Assembly: GCF_042657365.1 (NCBI RefSeq) | Contig: NZ_JBHSKT010000001.1 | Location: 186,001-250,000 of the forward strand | Length of the DNA stretch: 64,000 bases | Direction of reading: 5' to 3' | Origin: Adhaeribacter_A terreus | Lineage (GTDB): Bacteria > Bacteroidota > Bacteroidia > Cytophagales > Hymenobacteraceae | Shown here: positions 50,983-58,513 of the stretch, piece after piece | Layout: every line of letters starts with the position of its first letter | Position numbering within the stretch: position 1 is the stretch's first letter | The notes under the pieces: generated by a model | What the model saw: only the letters and a program-made list of their open reading frames with translations | What the model was told of the DNA's origin: nothing | The model's database searches: none | Translations under genes and position numbers: made by a program

Positions 50983-51789
50983 ATGAATTATTTTTTGAAT
51001 GACCTGCCGGAGCGTGAGGTAAAACCACGCGAATCTGGATATACCATGGCCATGGATAAAGGCCTGAGCGTTCGCGAAGTAGAAGATTTTATTGAAGTAG
51101 CGGGCAATTACGTAGACATCGTAAAACTGGGTTGGGCAACTTCTTACGTAGTACCAAATCTGCAGAAAAAACTCGATGCTTATAAAGCAGCCGGAATCCC
51201 GGTTTACTTTGGCGGTACTTTATTCGAAGCTTTTGTGATCCGCAACCAGTTTGAAGATTACCGCCGCGTGCTCGATAAATATAAAATGGAATATGCCGAA
51301 GTTTCGGACGGTTCTATTGATATGGAGCATGGCCAGAAGCTGGAATATATCCGTACGTTATCGGAGCAGGTAACCGTACTTTCGGAAGTAGGCTCTAAAG
51401 ACGCTGAAAAGATCATTCCGCCTTATAAATGGATCAAGCTGATGCTGGACGAACTGGAAGCCGGAAGCTGGAAAGTGATCGGGGAGGCCCGCGAAGCTGG
51501 TAACGTTGGTTTATTCCGCAGCACCGGCGAAGTACGCAGCGGTCTGGTAGAAGAGATCCTGACCAAAGTGCCTTTCGAGAAAATTCTTTGGGAAGCACCG
51601 CAGAAATCGCAGCAGGTTTTCTTTATTAAATTGCTGGGCGCTAACGTAAATCTTGGAAATATTGCTCCAAGCGAAGTTGTGCCTTTAGAAACGATCCGTT
51701 TAGGTTTACGTGGCGATACTTTCAGCCATTTCCTGAATCAGAATAACGCTACGCCAAAAATGAATGGCGTAACGCAGAAATTAGATTAA
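50983..51789 (+). CDS. comA: Phosphosulfolactate synthase, ComA family
   Basis: 268 residues. Matches the (2R)-phospho-3-sulfolactate synthase family, which joins sulfite to phosphoenolpyruvate. Family features are YTMAMDKGLSVREVEDFIEVAGNYVDIVKLGWATSYVV, GIPVYFGGTLFEAF, YAEVSDGSIDMEHGQKLEYIRTL and VIGEAREAGNVGLF. In methanogens the product leads to coenzyme M. No other CoM gene is here, and Bacteroidota do not make CoM, so the product may serve another sulfonate, such as sulfonolipid heads; that is a hypothesis. The gene symbol is from the archaeal homologue. DedA follows 23 bp later. Confidence 0.88.
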   Translation: MNYFLNDLPEREVKPRESGYTMAMDKGLSVREVEDFIEVAGNYVDIVKLGWATSYVVPNLQKKLDAYKAAGIPVYFGGTLFEAFVIRNQFEDYRRVLDKYKMEYAEVSDGSIDMEHGQKLEYIRTLSEQVTVLSEVGSKDAEKIIPPYKWIKLMLDELEAGSWKVIGEAREAGNVGLFRSTGEVRSGLVEEILTKVPFEKILWEAPQKSQQVFFIKLLGANVNLGNIAPSEVVPLETIRLGLRGDTFSHFLNQNNATPKMNGVTQKLD

Positions 51790-51812
51790 GCATCCTATCC
51801 TCCGAAGTTTTC

Positions 51813-52490
51813 ATGGAAATTATTAAGTACCTGATCGATTTTATTCTGCACCTCGATGTGCATTTAACCGAGATCATTACCAATTATGGTGTATGGGCAT
51901 ATGCCATTCTGTTTTTAATAATTTTTGTGGAAACGGGTCTGGTAGTTATGCCATTTCTGCCCGGCGACTCGCTGTTGTTTGCGGCCGGTGCGTTTGCGGC
52001 TCCGCAGGTAATTAACGGGCAGCAAGTAGATGGTCCTTTTAATGTGTATTACCTGATCGGTTTGCTGTTTATTGCGGCCTTTCTGGGCGATACGCTCAAT
52101 TATTCCATTGGAAACTGGTTTGGCCCGAAAGTTTTTCAGAAAGATTACCGTTTCCTGAAGCGCGAATATTTAGAAAAGACCGAAATGTTCTATCACAAAC
52201 ATGGCGGTAAAACCATCATTTTTGCGCGTTTCATTCCCATCATTCGCACCTTTGCGCCGTTTATTGCCGGCGTAGGAACCATGCGGTATGCGAAGTTTAT
52301 TTCCTACAACATCATTGGCGGCATTATCTGGGTAGCGGGTTTTGTGCTGGCAGGCTACATGTTCGGCAATATTCCGGCCGTGAAAAAGAACTTTACCTAC
52401 GTGATCTTTGCCATTATTATTCTTTCGGTGCTGCCTCCGCTTTTTGAAGTGGCCAAGCATAAATTTGCCCGCAAGAAAGTAAATGCTTAA
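51813..52490 (+). CDS. DedA family membrane protein
   Basis: 225 residues with about five to six membrane segments. The family motifs FVETGLVVMPFLPGDSLLFAAGAFA, FLGDTLNYSIGNWFGPKVF, KHGGKTIIFARFIPIIRTFAPFIAGVGTMRYAKFISYNIIGGIIW are clear, including the conserved GxxxR and P-x-x-R. DedA proteins are linked to lipid flipping (undecaprenyl phosphate and phospholipid recycling) and membrane potential. It lies in the same transcript as TPR and ComA genes and ends with a terminator. Confidence 0.93.
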   Translation: MEIIKYLIDFILHLDVHLTEIITNYGVWAYAILFLIIFVETGLVVMPFLPGDSLLFAAGAFAAPQVINGQQVDGPFNVYYLIGLLFIAAFLGDTLNYSIGNWFGPKVFQKDYRFLKREYLEKTEMFYHKHGGKTIIFARFIPIIRTFAPFIAGVGTMRYAKFISYNIIGGIIWVAGFVLAGYMFGNIPAVKKNFTYVIFAIIILSVLPPLFEVAKHKFARKKVNA

Positions 52491-52500
52491 AAAACGGTAA

Positions 52501-52529
52501 AAAACCGTATGGTTTTCGGGCTAAAAACT
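52501..52529 (-). repeat. Dispersed 30-bp element, copy 32 (reverse)
   Basis: Reverse strand reads AGTTTTTAGCCC plus GAAAACCATACGGTTTT, between dedA and its terminator. Confidence 0.65.
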
Positions 52530-52536
52530 CATAAGT

Positions 52537-52566
52537 AAAAGGCGGAATTTATTTCCGCCTTTTTTA
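52537..52566 (+). terminator. dedA terminator
   Basis: Stem AAAAGGCGGAA (52537-52547) with TTCCGCCTTTT (52553-52563), followed by T run. Confidence 0.9.
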
Positions 52567-52605
52567 TTTTCGTAGCAACAGCAGTAACAATTTAAATACA
52601 GTTTT

Positions 52606-53340
52606 ATGCGCAGATTCGGTTTGATCGGTTACCCGTTGGGGCATTCGTTTTCCAGAAAATATTTCACGGCAAAATTTCAGCGTGAAGGCATTACTGATGC
52701 AGTTTACGAGCTTTTCGAATTGAAAAACCTGGAAGATTTTCCGGCGTTGCTGGCGCAATACCCGGATATGGTTGGTCTGAGCGTTACCATTCCGCATAAG
52801 CAAAACATTATCCAGTTTCTGGATGAAATTGATCCGGTAGCTGCCAGAATCGGTGCGGTAAATACCGTAAAAATTACGAACGGAAAATGCACCGGTTTCA
52901 ATACCGATTATATTGGTTTCCGCGATTCACTTAAAAATTTCTGCCCGGAATTAACTTCGGTTAAAGCGTTGATTTTAGGCACCGGTGGCGCTTCCAAAGC
53001 CGTGCAGGCGGCACTTCAGGAGCTGCATATTCCTTTCAAATTAGTTTCCCGGAATCCGAAGAACGAAGAGGTGAGTTACAAAGATCTTACACCGGAAATG
53101 ATTGAAGCGCATAAACTCATCATCAATACCACGCCGTTGGGCACATTTCCGAATACCGAAACATGTCCGGAAATTCCTTATGAGTACCTGACCACAACCC
53201 ATTATTTGCACGATCTGGTTTATAACCCGGAAGAAACGTTGTTTATGAAAAACGGTACGGAAAAGGGTGCCAAAACTAAGAACGGTTACGAAATGCTGGT
53301 GCTGCAAGCAGAAGCTGCCTGGCAGATCTGGAACAGCTGA
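52606..53340 (+). CDS. aroE: Shikimate dehydrogenase
   Basis: 244 residues. It reduces 3-dehydroshikimate with NADPH in aromatic amino-acid synthesis. MRRFGLIGYPLGHSFSRKYFTAKF contains the shikimate-binding SxS pattern. VGLSVTIPHKQNIIQFLDEIDPVAARIGAVNTV holds the catalytic Lys (PHK). GFNTDYIGF carries the catalytic Asp. The NADP domain GTGGASKAVQAALQEL and the ending NGYEMLVLQAEAAWQIW are normal. It is somewhat shorter than E. coli AroE (272). It is followed by the YkvA gene 36 bp on. Confidence 0.93.
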   Translation: MRRFGLIGYPLGHSFSRKYFTAKFQREGITDAVYELFELKNLEDFPALLAQYPDMVGLSVTIPHKQNIIQFLDEIDPVAARIGAVNTVKITNGKCTGFNTDYIGFRDSLKNFCPELTSVKALILGTGGASKAVQAALQELHIPFKLVSRNPKNEEVSYKDLTPEMIEAHKLIINTTPLGTFPNTETCPEIPYEYLTTTHYLHDLVYNPEETLFMKNGTEKGAKTKNGYEMLVLQAEAAWQIWNS

Positions 53341-53376
53341 TTTTAGCTTTGTGCAGTTTTTTCGCGTACACCGTTT

Positions 53377-53790
53377 ATGAAATTGCTGCAAAAACTTCGC
53401 GAAAAAGCCCGCCACCTGAATACGGAAATTTACGCGCTTTATCTGGCCTATAAGCATCCGAAGGTTTCCTGGTCGGCCAAAATTATTATTGCTATAACCA
53501 TTGGTTACGCCCTTAGCCCGATAGATTTGATACCGGATTTTATTCCCGTGTTCGGTTTTTTAGACGATCTGCTCATTGTTCCGGCAGGCATTGCGCTTTC
53601 CATTCGGCTTATTCCGGTTTCGGTTTTGCTGGAATGCCGCCTGAAAGCGATGGAGCTGTTTCATAGCAACAAACCCAAACTACGCTATGCCTGGATGATC
53701 GTTTTCTTTACCTGGATCCTGGTTGCCTCAATTGTTATCATGCTTTTTTATAAGCTTATTCACGAGCCAACGCCAGCCGAAAACCTCTGA
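53377..53790 (+). CDS. YkvA family (DUF1232) membrane protein
   Basis: 137 residues. The DUF1232 signature is KHPKVSWSAKIIIAITIGYALSPIDLIPDFIPVFGFLDDLLIVPAGIALSIRLIP, about residues 30-85. A second hydrophobic helix (AWMIVFFTWILVASIVIMLFYKLI) is near the C-terminus. The function of YkvA proteins is not settled. It lies 36 bp after aroE on the same strand. Two dispersed elements and the uvrB promoter region follow. Confidence 0.85.
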   Translation: MKLLQKLREKARHLNTEIYALYLAYKHPKVSWSAKIIIAITIGYALSPIDLIPDFIPVFGFLDDLLIVPAGIALSIRLIPVSVLLECRLKAMELFHSNKPKLRYAWMIVFFTWILVASIVIMLFYKLIHEPTPAENL

Positions 53791-53811
53791 ACGGTGCGTA
53801 AACATCTTGTG

Positions 53812-53840
53812 ACTTTTTCAGCCGGAAACCATACCGTTTT
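53812..53840 (+). repeat. Dispersed 30-bp element, copy 33 (forward)
   Basis: ACTTTTTCAGCCG plus GAAACCATACCGTTTT. Close to the family consensus. Confidence 0.8.
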
Positions 53841-53890
53841 CCAGTTAAAAAGTCGAATAAACGAGCAACCAGAATTCGGAATATCGTAGT

Positions 53891-53920
53891 AAAAACGGTA
53901 GCTTTTCCGGGCAAAAAAGT
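53891..53920 (-). repeat. Dispersed 30-bp element, copy 34 (reverse)
   Basis: Reverse strand reads ACTTTTTTGCCCG plus GAAAAGCTACCGTTTTT. Inverted relative to copy 33, 50 bp apart. Confidence 0.75.
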
Positions 53921-53965
53921 ACGTAATCGCAAACTATAAGTGCTGCCGGAATGTTATCATTTGTC

Positions 53966-53973
53966 TATCTTTA
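53966..53973 (+). promoter_or_regulatory. -7 box upstream of uvrB
   Basis: TATCTTTA, close to TAnnTTTG, 19 bp before the ATG, followed by ACCAGCTTAA, as upstream of dxs. Motif-based. Confidence 0.4.
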
Positions 53974-53992
53974 CCAGCTTAAATCAGCCTGA

Positions 53993-56020
53993 ATGGATTT
54001 TAAACTAACTTCTGAATTTAAACCGACCGGCGACCAGCCAAAGGCAATTGCGCAACTTACGGAGGGCGTTAACAATGGCGAACGTTCCCAGACTTTGCTT
54101 GGTGCTACTGGTACCGGTAAAACGTTTACGGTTGCCAACGTAATTCAAAATACCGGAAAACCTACGCTCGTACTTTGCCACAACAAAACGCTGGCCGCGC
54201 AGCTTTACGGCGAATTCAAATCTTTCTTTCCGGAAAATGCCGTAGAATATTTTATTTCGTATTACGATTATTACCAACCAGAAGCTTACATTGCTTCTTC
54301 CGACGTTTTTATTGAAAAAGATCTGGCCATAAACGAAGAGATCGAAAAGCTTCGCCTGCACTGTACTTCGGCTTTGCTTTCCGGTCGCCGCGATATAATT
54401 GTAGTTGCCTCGGTTTCATGTATTTACGGTATCGGTAACCCGGAGGAATTCGGAAAGAACGTAATTTATATCTCTGCCGGACAGCGCGCCAGCCGCAACA
54501 ATTTGCTCTATTCTTTTGTGCAGATCTTGTATAGCCGCACCGAAGCTGAATTTACGCGTGGTACTTTTCGGGTGAAAGGCGACACCGTGGATATTTACCC
54601 GGCCTATGCCGATTTTGCTTACCGCATTTATTTTTTCGGTGATGAAATTGAAGCGATCCAGCGCATCGATCCGGCTAGCGGCAAGAAAATAGGCGATGAA
54701 AGCAGCATTGCGCTTTACCCGGCCAACCTTTTCGTAACCGGCAAAGACACACTGCACCAGGCTATCCAGGAAATTCAGTTCGATATGGTGGCGCAGCACG
54801 AATATTTCGAAAAAGAAGGCCGCGATGTGGAAGCCAAACGCATAAAAGAGCGTACCGAATTCGACCTGGAAATGATCCGTGAACTGGGTTACTGCTCCGG
54901 CATCGAGAACTATTCGCGTTACTTCGACCGCCGTCAGCCCGGTGGCCGGCCTTTCTGTTTGCTCGATTATTTCCCGGACGATTACCTGATGGTGATCGAC
55001 GAAAGCCACGTAACAGTGCCGCAGGTGCGCGCCATGTGGGGTGGCGACCGCGCCCGGAAAACGCAGCTCGTAGAATACGGTTTCCGTTTACCTTCCGCTA
55101 TGGATAATCGCCCGCTCACGTTCAACGAGTTCGAAAGCATGCAGCGGCAAACGATCTTCGTTTCAGCTACGCCTTCCGATTATGAATTGCAACTTTCGGC
55201 CGGGGTTGTGGTGGAACAGATCATTCGCCCAACCGGTTTATTAGATCCGGAAATTGAAGTGCGCCCAAGTACCAACCAGATAGATGACCTGCTCGATGAA
55301 ATTGATGAACGCATAAAAATGGGCGACCGCGTTCTGGTAACCACGCTTACCAAGCGCATGGCCGAAGAACTTTGCAAATACCTCGAAAAACTGCACCACA
55401 AGGTAAAATACATTCACTCCGAAATTAAGTCTTTGGAGCGGGTGGAAATTTTGCGTGAACTGCGCCTAGGCCATATTGATGTGCTGATCGGGGTGAACTT
55501 ACTGCGCGAAGGCCTGGACTTGCCGGAAGTTTCGCTGGTAGCTATTCTGGATGCAGATAAAGAAGGCTTCCTGCGTGACCAGCGTTCCCTGATCCAGACG
55601 GTGGGTAGAGCGGCGCGTAACGAACGCGGCAAAGTAATTATGTACGCCGACCGCATGACCGGCTCCATGCAACGTACCATAGACGAAACCAACCGCCGCC
55701 GCATGGTGCAGATGGCTTACAACGCGGAGCACGGCATTACGCCAACTACGGTTTTAAAATCGAAAGAGGAAATTTTTGAGCAGACTTCGATTGCCGACGC
55801 TAAAAAGCCGGAAGTGAAAATGTATGCCGGTCCGGAAGAAGTTTCATTAGCAGCAGAACCGGTTATTCAGTATATGAAACGCGATGAGCTGGAAAAACTT
55901 ATCCGCAAAACTGAAAAGCAAATGGAAGCCGCCGCCAAAGAACTCGACTTCCTGCAAGCTGCCAAATACCGCGATGAATTAGCCGAACTCCGCAGAATTC
56001 TGAAAACGAAACGCGACTAA
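53993..56020 (+). CDS. uvrB: Excinuclease ABC subunit B
   Basis: 675 residues, full length. UvrB is the damage-verifying helicase of nucleotide excision repair. Walker A is GATGTGKT near residue 40. The beta-hairpin SYYDYYQPEAYI follows. YFPDDYLMVIDESHV holds Walker B (motif II). VIDVLIGVNLLREGLDLPEVSLVAILDADKEGFLR and QTVGRAARN are helicase motifs V and VI. The C-terminal UVR motif (KQMEAAAKELDFLQAAKYRDELAELR) binds UvrC. It is followed by a strong terminator, so is monocistronic. Confidence 0.98.
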   Translation: MDFKLTSEFKPTGDQPKAIAQLTEGVNNGERSQTLLGATGTGKTFTVANVIQNTGKPTLVLCHNKTLAAQLYGEFKSFFPENAVEYFISYYDYYQPEAYIASSDVFIEKDLAINEEIEKLRLHCTSALLSGRRDIIVVASVSCIYGIGNPEEFGKNVIYISAGQRASRNNLLYSFVQILYSRTEAEFTRGTFRVKGDTVDIYPAYADFAYRIYFFGDEIEAIQRIDPASGKKIGDESSIALYPANLFVTGKDTLHQAIQEIQFDMVAQHEYFEKEGRDVEAKRIKERTEFDLEMIRELGYCSGIENYSRYFDRRQPGGRPFCLLDYFPDDYLMVIDESHVTVPQVRAMWGGDRARKTQLVEYGFRLPSAMDNRPLTFNEFESMQRQTIFVSATPSDYELQLSAGVVVEQIIRPTGLLDPEIEVRPSTNQIDDLLDEIDERIKMGDRVLVTTLTKRMAEELCKYLEKLHHKVKYIHSEIKSLERVEILRELRLGHIDVLIGVNLLREGLDLPEVSLVAILDADKEGFLRDQRSLIQTVGRAARNERGKVIMYADRMTGSMQRTIDETNRRRMVQMAYNAEHGITPTTVLKSKEEIFEQTSIADAKKPEVKMYAGPEEVSLAAEPVIQYMKRDELEKLIRKTEKQMEAAAKELDFLQAAKYRDELAELRRILKTKRD

Positions 56021-56063
56021 ATTTAAATTGTTAAATGGTTTAATTGTTAAATGGTTGCGGAAT

Positions 56064-56103
56064 AAAACCCGAAACAGGCTCAGATCTGTTTCGGGTTTTT
56101 TGT
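56064..56103 (+). terminator. uvrB terminator
   Basis: Perfect 14-bp stem 56064-56077 with 56086-56099, loop of 8, followed by T run. Confidence 0.9.
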
Positions 56104-56122
56104 TTTAAAAGCATAGCGTTTT
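56095..56122 (+). repeat. Dispersed 30-bp element, copy 35 (forward)
   Basis: GTTTTTTGTTTT plus AAAAGCATAGCGTTTT. Its T run is part of the uvrB terminator. Confidence 0.65.
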
Positions 56123-56183
56123 CAAATGTGTTCTTGCAACAAACTTCCATCTTTTAGCGGTCTGCGGAAATTAATGCGACAGC

Positions 56184-56212
56184 ACTTTTTCTACCTGAAA
56201 TCATACCGTTTT
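56184..56212 (+). repeat. Dispersed 30-bp element, copy 36 (forward)
   Basis: ACTTTTTCTACCT plus GAAATCATACCGTTTT, between two terminators. Confidence 0.7.
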
Positions 56213-56229
56213 CTGAAACGCCAAAAAAC

Positions 56230-56265
56230 AAAAATGCCCGCTTCCAGGTGGAGGCGGGCATTTTT
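56230..56265. terminator. Terminator of the T9SS gene ending at 56297
   Basis: Stem 56230-56241 (AAAAATGCCCGC) with 56254-56265, extended inward by four pairs. A and T runs on both sides, so bidirectional. Confidence 0.85.
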
Positions 56266-56296
56266 TTAACTTAAAAAGTTGATGTATTAAAGCAGC

Positions 56297-58312
56297 TTAT
56301 TTAACTACAATACGTTTAACAGCAACTTCAGCGTCGGTAGAAGCTTTCAGCATGTAAACTCCAGAAGCTACGTTTTTCAGGTCAAGCGTTGCGTTATCTT
56401 TAGAAGCAGCAGCGCTGTAAACCAGACGGCCTTGCATATCGCGTACTTCCAGGTTCAGGTTAGAGCCTTTCATATCTTTAGCAGATACGTTGAACACACC
56501 GTTGCTTGGGTTTGGATAAACAGAAACCAGTTTCGCGTTCAGGTCTTCTTTCACGCCAGTAATGTTGGTTACTTCTGTTTCGAACATGAAACGGTAATCA
56601 AATTCAGCATCAACCGGAGGAGTTGGAGTAGCACCTGGGATCGGCATTACGTATTGAGCACCCATGCGGTCTAAATCTTCAAACTGAACAGAGAATGGAT
56701 ACGCATATTTGGTTGCAGCAGCGTTTGCTAACATACCCATACCAACGTAGTAATCCTGATTCTCTACAATTGCAGGAGTTGTAAATGTAAAGTTAACGTA
56801 ATCATCAACGTCATTTACAGTAAGAACTTTATCAGCAGATCTTGCTAATACATTACCAGCAGCATCAACAACTACTGCAAATACAGTACGGCCAATGGTG
56901 TTCACAGAGGTAGTAAAAGTATTGTCGCCTGCAATGTAAGTACGCATGCTTTCTACTCTTAAACGGTTTGTTGCGAAGTAACGTGATAACCATACACCAG
57001 AGTTGGTGGTAAAAGTATTACCAATCGGGGCAGCAGTTGCCGATTCAAGTTCAGCGTCAGAAGCAGCATCTGGGTAAACCGCATAGTTTTCAGTTGAAGC
57101 TGATACAAATTGGTTAAATTCCATGAAATCGTTTTCTGCATAACCGTCTGTAGGAACAGTTACTTCAATCAGGTTTGAACCAGCAGTGGTTGGTAAATAA
57201 CCAGGGAAAGTAACAATTGCTGTATCGTTTGGAGCAAGCGATGCAATTGTAGCGGTGCTTGTTACCGTATTGGTACCTGAAACCTCTAAATTAATGGTTT
57301 GATTGGTAGCTGTTGCAGTTCCTGTATTTTTGATAACAGCCTGAACTCTGTGTGGTGTACCACTAGCCACAGAAATTTTTCCTTGTGAGAAAACGGTTTC
57401 AACAGAAAGGTCGTTAGCCGGCGTAGCAAATTTTACAAAGCGGAAAGTACGGCCTGCATCTGGTATTAATGCGTTTGCACCAACAAATGTCGGGATGTAT
57501 GGGTTACCGCCAAAAACTGTAGTTTTTTCGAATCTGGTTTGTGCCCAAGGAACTGGAGTTAAGGAAGTACCTGTAGTAGGCAGGTTACCCATACCTAATC
57601 TGTCGTTTTCTCCGCCAGTAGTACCCTTAAGCGCGATTACGAAAAATTGAGGACCAGCTGTATTGCCTGAAGAAGTCCAAGGGCCATATACAAACTCAAT
57701 ATTATTCGTGCCTTCGTATAATTTTACCTGGAAGTTTATTACTGAGAACTGGCTAGGCGTAGCTGAAGTACCGGAACCTGTTTGTTTATCAGATAAGTTT
57801 TCGAACTGGATAGTAGTTACCCGGTTAGGAGCAGTACCGGTAGTAGCTACTCTGAATTCAGTAGGGTTAGTAGTTTGATTTGCAGCTCCCTGTAAATCTA
57901 CGCCGGATAACGGTGCAATTATGTTAGCATCACGAAAAGCACTAGAGAAAATGTTAGCTTGAGGACCAGTGCTTGATATAGCAGTGGTACCTAACTTAAT
58001 AAAACCGTTTGTATTTAAAGTAAAATCGGTGAAGTTAGTACCATTGAAATTGAAAGTAAACCCAATAGGTTGTGCAGCAGAATTTGCATTGTCGTTATTG
58101 GCAACGGTAATAGCTGTGCCGGAAGTACCTAAATCCGTATAAGTTCCGGTTGTGTTAACACCATCGAAAGCTTTGTAATCTAAATTTTTTTGCGCCATTG
58201 CTGGCATTGCGCAAAAAGAACCCGCAGCAAGGGCTGCTAAAAGCATCCGGCGCTTTAATTTCGACGCCTTGAAGCTCGGGCTTGAAATGGCATCTTGTAG
58301 ATGTTTTTTCAT
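56297..58312 (-). CDS. T9SS type A sorting-domain protein
   Basis: 671 residues. A long N-terminus ends in a signal sequence (LLAALAAGSFCAMPAMAQ). The first domain (AQPIGFTFNFNGTNFTDFTLNTNGFIKLG, then VINFQVKLYEGTNNIEFVYGPW) resembles the N-terminal domain of the protein at 39584. A CARDB-like segment (LSVETVFSQGKISVASGTPHRVQAVIKNTGT) and a choice-of-anchor-like region follow. The end VSVYPNPSNGVFNVSAKDMKGSNLNLEVRDMQGRLVYS, GVYMLKAS, VKRIVVK is the sorting domain. Secreted to the surface; function unknown. Confidence 0.87.
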   Translation of the reverse strand: MKKHLQDAISSPSFKASKLKRRMLLAALAAGSFCAMPAMAQKNLDYKAFDGVNTTGTYTDLGTSGTAITVANNDNANSAAQPIGFTFNFNGTNFTDFTLNTNGFIKLGTTAISSTGPQANIFSSAFRDANIIAPLSGVDLQGAANQTTNPTEFRVATTGTAPNRVTTIQFENLSDKQTGSGTSATPSQFSVINFQVKLYEGTNNIEFVYGPWTSSGNTAGPQFFVIALKGTTGGENDRLGMGNLPTTGTSLTPVPWAQTRFEKTTVFGGNPYIPTFVGANALIPDAGRTFRFVKFATPANDLSVETVFSQGKISVASGTPHRVQAVIKNTGTATATNQTINLEVSGTNTVTSTATIASLAPNDTAIVTFPGYLPTTAGSNLIEVTVPTDGYAENDFMEFNQFVSASTENYAVYPDAASDAELESATAAPIGNTFTTNSGVWLSRYFATNRLRVESMRTYIAGDNTFTTSVNTIGRTVFAVVVDAAGNVLARSADKVLTVNDVDDYVNFTFTTPAIVENQDYYVGMGMLANAAATKYAYPFSVQFEDLDRMGAQYVMPIPGATPTPPVDAEFDYRFMFETEVTNITGVKEDLNAKLVSVYPNPSNGVFNVSAKDMKGSNLNLEVRDMQGRLVYSAAASKDNATLDLKNVASGVYMLKASTDAEVAVKRIVVK

Positions 58313-58513
58313 AAAAGTGATAAATAAATAAAAAGTGAAAATTTCAGTTTTGTAAATCAGACTGGAAATATACGCTTTTTCTGAAAAACAAGTATTCTTT
58401 TAATAAAAAAAAACAACCGGCTTCAATTTTGAACAAGGTTTGACTGTAAAGTTGCCCGTAACGGTTCAGTATAGATACAGCTTGTGTAATTAAAGTAGTT
58501 TCCGGAAAACCGA

